From: Plecoglossus altivelis
Lineage: Eukaryota; Chordata; Actinopteri; Osmeriformes; Plecoglossidae
Reading direction: 5' to 3'
DNA: 64,000 nt
Assembly (NCBI GenBank): GCA_036571765.1
Contig: BROE01000016.1
Coordinates: 8,870,892 to 8,934,891, forward strand
Position 1 is the first letter of the stretch. The number at the start of each line of letters is the position of its first letter. This document shows, piece by piece, positions 26,530 to 39,109 of this stretch. Under the pieces are notes generated by a model. The model searched no databases. It was not told the DNA's origin and saw nothing but the letters and a program-made list of their open reading frames with translations. A program made the position numbers and the translations under genes.

Positions 26530-26860
26530 AGCTCTTTGTGACCTTATCTCTAATGACTACAACTCCCAATGGGATAAAAGCATCCAGAGCAATCACCTCA
26601 TCATCCCCTATTTCAGCAGGTTTATCTAGTTTAGCCCACTCAGACTCCTCCAGGAGGAAGTGCACTGTCAGAATCTTGGGCACCCTGCAATGGCTTTTCT
26701 CCCCCTCCACTGGCCATGCGCTTAACAAGATAAAGACAGTCAATTCATGTCTTTTTAATGCGTCGCGGGTCAAACCTGACCGTGAAATATTTCCCCATGC
26801 TTTAGACACGGCGCATTGCCTTCTCTCCTTAATCCACTCTGCCGAAGTACGGTGACATTA
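26530..26860. promoter_or_regulatory. Candidate conserved block, open in frames on both strands
   Basis: Repeat-free DNA in which one frame on each strand is open for more than 90 codons (plus 26538-26855, minus 26809-26528). Neither peptide is recognised and no splice context was found. A conserved non-coding element or an old exon are both possible. Confidence 0.22.
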
Positions 26861-26869
26861 CTGTACGTG

Positions 26870-28565
26870 AGCCTAGTTTGTAGGGCGTTTGTGCTGGGCA
26901 ACCAAACAAAATAGCACAACAATTTATGATGGTGGGTATGACAAATTTCAAAGTTGTCTATCCCTTTACATTGGCAAAAATGAGGAGGTGTCTGTCTGGG
27001 ATTTTTGGTGTGACACTCGTCACGCTGATCATAGTTTGGTGTTCTCTTCGGTGTACTCAATCATGGAGTCGTTTGCACACACTGAAAGCCTGGGCTGACT
27101 CACTTAGTTCCCCTCAACCTCCCCTTTCTCTCTATCTTCGCTCACTCCTTCGGAAGGAAGCCTGATGTATCTCCCGGCCCCTCGGAAGGAAGCCACACAG
27201 AGACTTTGATTTTGTAATGCAATTAGGCGTGTATGCATGTGTTTGTGCCTTTAAGTGCGTGTGTGTGTTTGTGTGTGTGGGTGTGCGTGTGCGTGTATGT
27301 GTGTGTATTAAAGGTCCAATAGAAAGGACTCAATAAGGGAAGAGGAGCGGAGATTTATTACTAGGACAGAAGTCCAAAATCAATCAGGTGATTGAATCAT
27401 GGATATTATTGGCCGTAAATTAGGAAGCTGTTTGTGTCAGTGCAGGGGAAGAGGAGCAGGAGGGGTAGGACCGAAAGGTAGCCTATCGGTGTTCTTATTA
27501 GATATCACAGAAAATGAATGGCATGACATTTGGCCTCTGTGGAGTCTTTCTGAGCAAAGTCACTAATAGAGTCCCTGGACCTACTAAGGATTTGACTAGA
27601 ACTGCATAGCCCTCTTAAAAAGAGATGTGACTGTCTCGTTTTCCTCCGTCACAACGCTTTCTGTCTGAACATAAAACAACAGTAAGTTATTTGCATGAAG
27701 TCATACCTCACAACTCAACACAATTACATGACTCAACACAGATGAATGCGTCTCAATCTGAACTGTTTGCTATCAGCTGGCATGAGAGGCCTGTGAGGCA
27801 GCCATGGTCATTAAGATAGCTCCCCAGTGTTGTTTCTGCCTATCAGTAGTCCCTCCCTCCCTCCCCTCATCCAGTCATCTGCTTCCCCACAGTAATGCGC
27901 TTATGCACTCGTGTGCTCGGCTGGTGTTGCACTGGATCAGTGTTTGAACAGTACATTAGCTGCAGGCAGAATGGCGAGCGTTCAACGACGTCATGTTTTT
28001 GCGTGGGAAAAGAGCATGTTTGTCCGCATTTGTATCTGCTGGCGTTTTAAGAAAGCATGACTGTGCGAACACGTGTGTTTATCAACAAATGGCTGCAATG
28101 GCCTTTAGATGTCTGTAGAACACAGCATGAACCGAAAACAGAGCCTCGCTATTGACAACAGACAACCCTGGAACCCATTTTCCCTCAACGCCCTCAACCC
28201 TTTTTAGGAAGCACATCCACACTTGACATCATCGCTGCAAGTAGATCTCTGGCCTAAAGAGGAAGTGAATTCAAGGTACAAAATGCACATGCTTAGTTTA
28301 CTACATGTCTGTCCATCTATTCAGTTGCTAAAAAGCACATAACTACACCGTCAACGCCCTTGTCATGTTATACGGCAAAATGTCTCCTAGTTGCAGCCCA
28401 CCCCTTGGTTTCAGTCACTCAGCTATCAGTCAGTCAATAGAGGCAGTGTTCCCTTGAGAGCGAGAAATGTCTACAGTGTTGGGTTCCCAAAGCCCTGCAC
28501 AGTTTAAACAACAGCTAATAAAAGAAGAGTGGAACAATATAAAGATAAGACCTCATAAAGAAGGA
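26870..28565. other. Non-coding stretch
   Basis: No gene recognised. CGGAAGGAAGCC occurs twice, at 27151 and 27183, and GT runs lie at 27258-27307. Confidence 0.5.
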
Positions 28566-28569
28566 AAGC

Positions 28570-28627
28570 GAGAGAGAGAGAGAGAGAGAGAGTGAGGAGA
28601 GAGAGAGAGAGAGTGAGGAGAGAGAAG
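28570..28627. repeat. (GA)n repeat with duplicated AGTGAGG interruption
   Basis: Two GA tracts, each ending in GTGAGGAG. Confidence 0.93.
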
Positions 28628-29744
28628 AACCACAATACTCTGATACTCTCAAAACACAAGACAGGATGTACAGTGGTTTATGTTTTTCCTCACACGCTCG
28701 CTGCATGGAAACATTGTGAGAATGGTGTGAATAGTAGGAATGTTTTGAAACCCTATAGGCAATAGTATCAATGTACGTAAGTGTAGTAATGTATGAATGA
28801 CACGCAGTCGTTCGTTTGATTGCGTACATAATTCAGTTCCTTTTCTTCTGTCATGGAAAGCCAGCCAATGTGGTTCTCATTTGGATATTCCACTGACCAT
28901 TATCTTCAGATCTCTCAGATGCCATGAGACATCATCTTAACCACAGTTCAACCACAGCTTTTGAACCTCCCATGGTCAACCCCCCACCCCACTCTCTCTC
29001 TTTCCTACTCGCTCGCTCCAAATTGACATCATCATTTCCCCCCTTTCAAGCTCTTTCCCTTTCCCTCTGTTTACCCCTCTCAGCACACGCCTACCATTTG
29101 GACAGCCCACATTAAGATGAAAACACCATTTCAACAGATAAAAACAAACAGCTCTTTCCCCCCCCCCTGTCAACCTTTGTTTTACTTCAGAACGTCCTGA
29201 ATGTTTCACAGGGCCAGCATGAGAACGATAACTATAGTTCTGGTAGAGTCCATATGTACTCTATATGGGTTCATTCATGCACATGGAAAAATATACAAAT
29301 ATCTGTGGACACAGTGATCAAAAGATCTAATAGTGAAGAAATTGTCGAAGCGGCGGGTGGCTCAGACATAAGCATAACTTGGATGCACGCATGCTTGACC
29401 GGTGCGATGTATGTGTGGATGTAGGCATTGATATGTTCCCGTTAGCGTATACGTGTGTACACACGTGTGTGTGGACCCCACAGAGTCTTATTCTTTGAGA
29501 GGACAGACGTCTCAAGTCCCCAACGGTGCGATGAGGAACGTCTGGCTGTGCATCCCTCCATTTCCTGTCTTCCCTCTGCCGTTCCTCTCCTCCTTCTGTT
29601 CCGGGCTGCCTTCATCTGTTCCCAACCCTTATCAGCCACACCAGTTATTTGTCTACCAGTCACAAGGACATTACTTTTCCAAGAGAGATAACACAGGATT
29701 AAACCATGCAGACAAAGAACTTTTTCTTTCTATTTGCTGCATTC

Positions 29745-29790
29745 CTCCTCTCTCTCTCTGTCTCTCTGTCTCTCTCTCTCGTTCCTCTCC
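29745..29790. repeat. (TC)n microsatellite
   Basis: TC units with single G interruptions; the next 150 bases stay pyrimidine-rich with long C runs near 29887-29910. Confidence 0.93.
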
Positions 29791-30029
29791 TTTCATCTCA
29801 CTTCCCTCTCCCTCAACCCTTCCATTATGCTGAGCCTTCTCTTTTTCTTCCCATCCTCCCGGTCTTCTGCCCCCACCTCATCTCACCCCCCCCCCCCTCC
29901 CCCCCGCCCCCACCTCCTCTTCTCATCTCACTGTCTCTTGTCAGTACACTGTACACCCCAATCCAGTCACATCCAGTCTCGCTCTGAATAGAACCCTGAT
30001 CTGGCAAGGGGCCTGGCAACACACGCATA

Positions 30030-30064
<35 letters not shown>
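30030..30064. repeat. (AC)n microsatellite
   Basis: About 17 AC units. Confidence 0.95.
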
Positions 30065-30070
<6 letters not shown>

Positions 30071-30898
30071 AAACAGAGGCCCATCCATCCTACCCCCCCT
30101 CCCCACCCTACCCTACACACTCTGATTAGATTAGGCATTATTAATGGAGGGCCTGTGAGCCAAGCAGACAGCGGGGTCATCCTGAGTTTAATTCCATTCT
30201 CAGATAACTTCATTTGGCCTGATGCGATTGTTATTGCCCCAGTGCTAGATGTTTATAGGAAACAATAGCCCCCATAACACATTCAGACATCCTATTTAAA
30301 GGGAGAGGGGGGAGGGTGGCATTCGATGAAGCAGGCTCTTCCTGAAGACTAAATCTGGTGTCAGGGCTGATTTAAGGGTTAGGGCCTGTTCCCATACCAG
30401 AGGAAGACTTGATGGAGGACCCAGGATAAACACCATCTCTGGAGGGAGTGTGCGTATAACATCGACTCAACGTTGAAAGGTAAATGTGAATGCATATTGA
30501 TAGACATGAGAGAGGAGGGGTGGGGGGAGGCGGGGGTGCTGGAATTCTGTGATAACGTTGAATGGCCCCATTCACTGAGCAGTAAATCCTGTAGTTTTTT
30601 ATTGGTCCTACATGAGAGTGCCTTAGAAAGGTAAATATTAACCCTGGACGATGCACATTTATCACATGTATCACTCTGCTGCAATATAAAGCTGTCTCGG
30701 AGGGAGGGAAACGAAGAGATAAAACAGATTGCTACTGATCCTGAACCGAGGAAGGGATGTTGATTAAATAGAGTAGCTAGTGTTTCGATGACTCTGATTG
30801 GATGTGGAATTTGGGAGGTATGGTAGAGTTACACACCAATCTGAGGACAAAGACCTTCTCACCTTGTCAGGTGTACCGCATCCACCTGTCACAGTACT

Positions 30899-30918
30899 GT
30901 GTGTGTGTGTGTGTGTGC
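30899..30918. repeat. (GT)n microsatellite
   Basis: Nine to ten GT units. Confidence 0.93.
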
Positions 30919-30919
30919 G

Positions 30920-32805
30920 CATGCAAAACATGATTAAACCTTGTGTTTAAACTCCTACTTGAGCTGAATTTATGTTGAATTGTTCAGGAAACCAATGCAG
31001 TTATTTTGCAATCATAAAACATTCCGTATCACACCTAAGTGAGCCTAACATACCACAATCAGTTTTGTGGTCCACGTCTATCTTCAGTATCCTAACTCTG
31101 GGATTATGCACCACACTTTCTATGAACATTCACTCAAAACAGCTACTTTACATCCACTGGGGATTTAAGAGGTGTATGCAACTGCCTTAAATTCATCTCC
31201 ACCCTGTGTAACAAGAATGATTTCCTTCAAGGGAACGGAAGGCAACCAGACATCAAATAGTCTGTCTCTCATTTCCAAACACAGACCACATTAAGACAAC
31301 CAGATATCTGAGACACACAACTTACTGGCCCACAAACTACAATCTGTTGGTTTTCAGGTCAACATGCTACATCAAGTCATGTTTAAATTACAGGCACTGT
31401 TTCAGTAATCGCCTCATCAGCGATGAGGTCATGTTTTTAGTGTAACGTTTCCCATCCCCACTAAGAAATGGCTGTCCAAAGACTTGTGCTGTGTGTTAGC
31501 CTGTTAGCTCTAGCTCCTCTGGTGTGCAAGGCAATGAACACAGCAGATCCGAAATGGAGGCCCCAGCGGATCCAGTTTCCCTGTGATGGATGAGGTTTGC
31601 TGGAAACTGACTGAGGTGCTACAGGGCTGATAATTACATGCATCTTTCATGGGGAGATAGCGTTGGTAATGGCTAGTTTGGTTCTCCGTTCTACTTACAG
31701 TAGTGGCTTGCCCTTCTCAGTACAGTCATGTGCTCAATAAAACTAGATAAGGACCTGGATTTACATGGAATGTGTCAACCAATAGAAAAAGTCCGCTTGA
31801 TTCATTCACCATAGATCGTAACAGCGCACAACACAAAACACACACCACAAGACGACACAACAACACAGAACAACAAAACAGATTTTTTCAAAAGGCAAAG
31901 GGAGGGCAAGTTGTACACCTGCTGATAAATTGATTAGCTGGAGGCTAGCATCTAACTGTGTGAGCACAGTAGGAGGTTAAAGTCACTAAGGACCACTCAA
32001 GCTGTTGAGACACTCTGGTGACTGTACGTATGCATACTTTGAGCTTAACTTTGGGAATTATTCATAACACACTGTGCTTTTGGAGGAGAACTGCACAGAG
32101 CTCACACTAGATCCGTCACAAACATCTACTATTCGCTCTTTGGGCTTTGGAGACTTGTTTTGTAAAATAACTGACCAAGTCCACCAGCAGCTCTTCTTGT
32201 TCACTTTGTACCATGTCCTCGGTGTTGCCCAACCAACCTACTTTCAGACCTTCACGGCCATTAAGACCGTAGCACCAGTTTAGCTTTCACACAGACAACT
32301 GCTTCTGAACGTGTCTCCCTTCCTCCTGTGCATCAATATCAGAGGCATGCAGGATCAGGAGGCAGAGCTGTAGGCTGACACCATGGCCAATCTCAAGTAC
32401 ATTGTCTCATAATTGATGCCATTACTCCAGTCAGGCCCATAAAGCTATCATCACAAGTTTGCCCTAAAGGTGCAGGCTCTTTTATGTTGATCCTCTTTCT
32501 GTCTGGTTCGTAGTGTGTAGAAATAAACGGTGAGGGCCCATGCTTTGGAAGACAAGTAAGTGAATAACGATTGGTTGGCTCGACAACAATGTCCTTTACA
32601 GTTTAATGTCTGGATGTGGTGTCGATCCCATACCACAGAAGTGGAAATCGACTGAGTGAAACAAAACAAAAAAAACACATTTTTTTAAGAGTGTGTGCGT
32701 TGGGGTGTGTGGGGAGAAAAGGCATGCGGGTGCACATAACCGGGTGAAGGCAAATCTGTGCGCATCATGTGCCTTTACACACTCCGGTTTATGTATATAT
32801 GTGAG
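30920..32805. other. Non-coding stretch
   Basis: No gene, mobile element or strong site recognised. Confidence 0.5.
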
Positions 32806-32806
32806 T

Positions 32807-32810
<4 letters not shown>

Positions 32811-32839
<29 letters not shown>
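32811..32839. repeat. (GT)n microsatellite
   Basis: About 14 GT units. Confidence 0.95.
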
Positions 32840-32842
<3 letters not shown>

Positions 32843-33589
32843 GTACCCATGGAGTAGTCAGTAATGCTAGGGGGGGTGGTCCTAAGTGGTGGGCAGTGTG
32901 CATAATGGAGCAGCCATGCTAGGTGTTAATAATTCATGGTTGGATGAGAGGCAGACGGAGACTGGAGCTCTTGCATTTCCATACATTAATATGTTATTGC
33001 ATGTTAGGAGCTGCAGCCGTTCTGCGCTCTGCTCCACCAGCTAGAGTCTTCAAGAGCCTGTTTGGAAGTGTGAGCCACAAACTCCTCCACTTCCTATAAG
33101 ACTTCTAAGGTGATGAGGGGACAAGAGACTTTAGGCTCTTTGAAAGTTTAATCAAAATAACAATTGTCTGAATTTAACTTCCTCTTACAGTTATTTTTCA
33201 ATATGAATGTCAAATTAAATTCATACATCTAATAATGACTTTAGAACACCCGATAGAGCTGTTGAAGATGCTGTTCATTGTCAATGTTTATTTTACAAGT
33301 GGGAAATAGTGCACCAAATATCCAACATCCCTTTAGAGCGGCACACTATAAACACAAGCACATAGCACTAGTTTTAATGTAACTGCGTCTCGCAATGGAG
33401 GCGAAAGCATTAGCAGCATTGAATGAGTAGGCATGAATATTGCATCAGAGCTTTGTTATGTGCATCCTTCCTAATAGTGCACTTTACCAAGAGGCCATAT
33501 CCATTAAATGAGAGTGTGTGTGTTATGCGTGCATGTGTGCACTCTTACGGACTGTACTGTTCGTGTGCCTGATTTGTTTGTGTTGGTGT

Positions 33590-33593
33590 TTGT

Positions 33594-33624
<31 letters not shown>

Positions 33625-33628
33625 GGGG
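33590..33628. repeat. (TG)n followed by a G21 run
   Basis: TG units end in an uninterrupted G run of about 21. It is quadruplex-prone and the length is probably uncertain. Confidence 0.95.
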
Positions 33629-33639
33629 AGACATAGAGA

Positions 33640-36600
33640 GAATGAGTGAGCAACAAAAAATCAAAGCAGAAGACAAAGAAAGCGAGAGTAAAAATGATCC
33701 GGGCGTACCTCTTATCAATGAGACTTTAACACTACGACAGGGGTAACAGGAGATCATAACGATGTCACAGAGCTTTGTTATCAGTTATCAGGGCCAAGTT
33801 TTGAAGAGAAAGCTCAGCGCCAAGCAGAAGTTTCCCACGAGCAGAAATCTCCGGTGGGAATGATGAAGTCACACCATGAGCTCAAATCGATCGTCCCAGG
33901 GAACGACAAACATTTTGGACGAGATAACTCCCCTGCTTATCGGTTACAAGTGGTGATAACCAACAATAACTGTTTGCATAACCTTTCCAAGAACCTCTCT
34001 TGTTGCTGCTCTCTGTCTTTTTCTCCCCCCTTCCACCGCCCACCCCCACCCCTCGTGTTCAAGGTCAGGAAACCTGATATCCCACCACTCTCTGTTTTCA
34101 CCTGGTCGTCACGGTAACCCCCAAACACGGGGCGGCCGTGAATGAAATTCCAGCGTGTCATCAATCACAGCCGACAAAGAAGCGATTGTTGTGGTGTGTT
34201 AGCAACGCAGGGAATGTGTGAGCTGGCGAGGTTGGGTCGGTGCGGTCGGACCTATGGACCTAAGCCCTGTTGTTGACATTGCTCCTAACTGACACTGGCT
34301 CCCTTTCAGGGTTCCCTCAGAGGAAAGAGGCCTTGTTCACCACAAACCCAAGCCTGAGAGGATGTGAGGGCAGAGACCGGGGGACACTATTTAAACTTGG
34401 AAAATCATTTACGCTAAAATCGAGCTGAAACTCTGACGATAAATGTTGTGATTTTCAGTGGGGCCGGTCATGAGTAAGTCAAGTGTTCGGCGACTGGTCC
34501 AAGAAACATCAAACGGCTCACGTAGACACAAGCATCCCAAAGCCTGACAATTATTAAATCTACGCTAACAAGCTATGTGGACAGACAGCGGGTGGAGGTC
34601 TGAGGACCTTTAGCATTCCCCGCGCCCAAATCCTGGAATCTGGTTCACATTTGAGGCCCTTGTTGATCTGGCTCGGAGTGCGTTCAGGTTCAAAGACAGG
34701 AGCCTCATGGGGCACCTGGGACCTGAGGGAACAAGCTGAACCTGAGGGAACGAGTAGCGCGTCATCAGGCTCATTGATTCGCAAAAAGTACATACCAAGT
34801 GTGGAAAGCGTTGTTAGAAAACAAAGTGTTCAAGAAGAGTAAACAATTCAAATACTTTAGTGTCGATATTGCATATTTGAATCTGCTCATGATAAGGTTA
34901 TCTTCTGCTCTCGATAACAGCTTGTTAATTGTGTGTTGTGATTATGAGTCAGGTGATGTGGAGCAACAGGAAGTGGGTTACGTCCTGCTTTGCGTTAATG
35001 AACCTTGGTGACTGACAAGAAAAGCTTGGGGTGAAACGATGACTGATGGCTGTTTTCTAAGCCTTCCGCTTGGCTCCTTTGTCATCACAGTTAACTGTTT
35101 AGTGTGTTCTGATCTTCGACACGACTTGTCAAACCTGTCGGCCTGTTCCACGTGACATACGGACAGCGCAAATACCTTTCTTCAATTGCTTTATGATCGG
35201 TCCACTGATGCGATGGTTGGCTTTTATCTTTTATGTTACGTAACACTTTTTCACTCTAGGATCTAAAGTAACGGCCTGTACTTGCTGCATACTAATGGTG
35301 GGCCACCTAGCCAGAAACATTGTTGAGATTTGTCCAAACAAATAACACATGATAGCGGATCCACACCGGTGGTTTCCCACACTGTCCCTCCTCTCTTTCC
35401 ACCTCGCCACCTCCACTTTGTGTCACTGTGTGTGGGAATCGTCTTAAATACTCTCACCAATCTAGCCCGACCTGTTGATTAAGGATGTGACTGACACACA
35501 TGGACATACACACAGGCATGTGTGTACACACATACACACACACTGACAGACAAACAGACACACACTCAATCTTGGGGTCTGAATTCTAGGAATAGGTTTG
35601 TCCTAGGCCTTGAGGAGGTCTCCCTCTTCTCACATCCTCTGATTTACAGAAAGCAATATGTTCCAGCTTCCTTGTGGTCTCTGGTGGGAGGCCTCCCTGA
35701 CAGTAAATCTCTATCACCAACACGCCTCCATATGGCTGCATGAAAATTTCATTGTGGAGAGAGCCTGGGGCAGAGCGTCGCAGCCGAGAGAGGAGAGGAG
35801 AGGCAGACACTGGTTAGATGCAGTGTTTCGGGGAGTTGCGTGGTGGTTCTGTGTTGGGGTAGAGGCGTCAAGTGTGTTGTGGTGTGTTGGTGCTCAGAGT
35901 CTCATGACAACCATAGATAAGAGCATGCTACACTGACAAGATTTACTACCAACCATGCTGTTTCACAGTTTTTAAGACTTTTGAAATGAGCAGATTGGAT
36001 TTAGGAGTACATTATTTCTCACCAAAATTGTTGTTGACTACATTTCCCAAAATACAGGTGTTCACTTATGAGGCAATGAATGACCCGTCAGATGATTGGT
36101 GGACCCAGGTGGGATAGGACTGGGTAAGCAAGGTAGTGTCTTGCCAACCATGCGTGTGTGCACCACTGTGGTCCTGCAAGGATGTAGACACACTAGATGT
36201 CACTGTTGTAGCTCTGTGGCTCTGACTCTCCAGGTAATGTAGTCTAGGCTAAAGAAGAATGGAGGCAAATGGTCCCTGGAAGGGAATACACAATAGATCA
36301 TTAGACGACCACAAACGATGTTCAATGACGTGAACTTGAGGTTGACACTACATATTACGGTACATGTTCGGTCATTTTCCTTTAATCTGGTTATTATATA
36401 AGATTGTTTCATATACGTGCTAAACCCATGCCTCGATTTACAATCGATATCATATAATGTATAATAGTTAGCATATTACAGTAATAACACATTTGTTTTA
36501 AGGTCCAGCAGAGTGACGCAACCATGATCTATTCACTTATCACACATAATATATCCCGTCAATTGTATTTGGTGTTTGTGCTCTAGCTTAACCCGTAACC

Positions 36601-38415
36601 TTATGTCCTCACACACTTGCATGTGGTTGTTGACACACCTACCAAGATTAAGCAAATAATGATACTTTGTGTTAAAATATGTTTTCAAAAGTTGCTATTC
36701 AAGTGCATATTTTTTCGTTGTTTTTCTTTCCACTCTAGTGTTGTTAGGAATTATTTTAATATTTTATATGGATATGGGGGTAAATGTGATGCCTACGGTT
36801 GGCTCATAAATATCCAATATGCTCCTCTAATCTGCTCTGCGTGTAAGTGTTTCTGGGAGTGTGTTAGTGTGTTTTGGTGTGTTTTGGGATCCGGTACTGA
36901 AGTGTGTTACTGAACCTCTCAAGACAGTTACTTGTAGCAACTATGCTGTTGTACATATGCAGGCTCAACCTTTTTAAAGCATTTTGTCCAGATTATATTT
37001 ATGAAGCCAAACTATTTGAAAGGTTAGAAGAAGTAGGGAGTTGAATTAATTGTTGTAAGAGAATGCATTCCTCATAGAAGTATTATACACCATGGAGTTG
37101 CAACGTTTTGTTTTTTTTTGGCTTTGAGCTACAGTAGCCGAGATTAAACATTAATTCTCTTCATCTGTGTCTCGGCTTTTCAGCCTGTACTGAACTACTT
37201 TGTAGTGTAGGGGCAGACAAGTATTTTTGATCCATGTAACAAACATAGTTACATGGCATTGTGGTATTCATTTTTGATGCATGAGTTGTGCATTGTGTTG
37301 GTGTGCTCTGATAAATGGAGTATATAATCGTTGGTTTCAAAGATAACAGATCACTAGCACACAAAGTAAATCCGAAGCCTGGTTTTACCATCAGCCGTCC
37401 TACCCGATAGTCATTAAAAACACATCTCTGTGGATCTGGAGCCCCTTACAAATATAACCTGCTGTATCCAAAACATCACAAAGCAAAACAGCCCAAATAG
37501 AGGAACATGTCAGTACCAGGAAAAAGAACAGTTCATTGTAATGTTTGGCACAACTTAATGAGAACATTTTTACCAAAAAAGGGAGACAAAATGTTTCAAT
37601 GAAAGACGCTTGATTCATGTAGTTCTTCTACTTAGAATGTCAATAAATCCAGGATATCTTTTCATCCCAAGTGCATCTGAACTAAATGTGAAGTACAAAG
37701 AAAGACACGCACACTCACAATCAGGTGGCAATTACATGTCCATACACATGTACCCAACTAAGTTATTAAAGTGCATCATGTTGAACGTTCACCATAACCT
37801 GGAGGCTAGTATGGAAATGACAAGGGCTGTAATTGGCAGCTGCATGTGGCCGAGAGCACCTGCAAACAACTTGAGGCTTGTCTGTGTAGTCCCGCTGCAT
37901 TCTTTACTGCGCCACTCAAAACAAAGACTGATCAGTGAGGCAGAAAAAAGCTGGAGAGGGGTTGAAAAAAGGCAAGGCTGACAAGCCATGATTGATGTTC
38001 ACCCATCACGCCAAGCTTGACACTTAGCCCTCTCCCTCCTTCCTTTACAACAAAGTCACTAGTGTGTGTGTGTGTGTGTTCCAACTGAGACCCATCCAAT
38101 CAATAGAGCAAGGCTTTATGAAACAGGCTCTATGCTCACACTGCTGACTAGACACAATGCGAGGCGTAGGAGAGCCCATTTCACATGTAGATTAAAATCC
38201 CTCGACGATAACCTCAACCGGGGAGAGTATGTGTACATGGGCTTGGTATGTCAAGGTGGTTTGTGTGACATGGGCATGCATGTTTCTACATGGTTGGGTT
38301 AGACATCAATGTCAGTTGTGTGTGTGTGTGCGGGCCATACGTATGCGAGGCAAAAACCTACTGGCCACACAATGACATACATCTTCCAGCGATGACATCA
38401 GCTGCAGAAGAAAAA
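33640..38415. other. Non-coding stretch, nearly 5 kb
   Basis: No gene recognised. It contains a broken CA tract at 35500-35566 and a (GT)n tract at 38062-38079. The rest is unique sequence without clear motifs. Confidence 0.5.
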
Positions 38416-38421
38416 ACATAT

Positions 38422-39068
38422 TCACAACTTAAGGGCCTTGCAGCAGAAAGGTCCTTCAATTCCTTTAGGGGCATGTGGGTGCCTGTCGGTGCTAAGGTGG
38501 ACTTTGCATGTTTCCTCCTCAATAAACCCTAATAAACCATCCAGCTTGCGCTGGTAACGCTGGTCAGGACATGCTGTGGGCGCTTGTGGCAACACCTCAG
38601 GCTCTGCTGGTGTGGATGTCCATAGCCCTTCAGAGGAGACAGCAGGTCGTGTGCCACCAGGGATTGTGATCAGTGAAGGTTTCTTCTGTGGAGACCTACC
38701 CTGAACTATCCCAAGATTGGAGATATTTGCAAAACCCACCGACAAACGGAAAAAAGAATCGATTGTTTCAGTCCAACACGTCTACATTCAACAAACGACA
38801 ATTACGGACGTCAAGGGACATTATAATTCTACGTTATAAAACGTTTTACCAGTGCAAAGATTATACCTTCTCTACGAGCTGGGAAAAGTTGTCCCATAAA
38901 TCTGACACGCTATTCTGATGTTAAATGAGAGCTTTCCCACACTTGGTTGGCGGTTGTGTAGAAGTGGAACATTTTATTAGCCAATTTTCCAGGGTAAGTT
39001 GCCTGTTGTTGATGGTTTGAGTCTATCTCACCAATAGCACTGACCACTTCTTCATTACTGACGCCATT
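38422..39068 (-). pseudogene. Protein-like relic in two blocks, unrecognised
   Basis: The first block (39068-38867) is open from just after a TGA and contains NEEVVSAIGEIDSNHQQQ and ANKMFHFYTTANQVWE. It hits TAG at 38910, while the next frame reads NSVSDLWDNFSQLVEK up to a donor GAGAAG|GTATAAT. The second block starts at 38700 after GTTCAG in the matching phase 0 and reads GRSPQKKPSLITIPGG through DQRYQRKLDGLLGFIEE to a stop at 38422. The composition is protein-like and free of repeats, but one frame change is needed, so if real it is broken. Chance open frames are the main alternative. Confidence 0.18.
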
Positions 39069-39109
39069 TCAGAACAAAGACTGCAAGTTTTGACTGAAGC
39101 TCCAACAAC

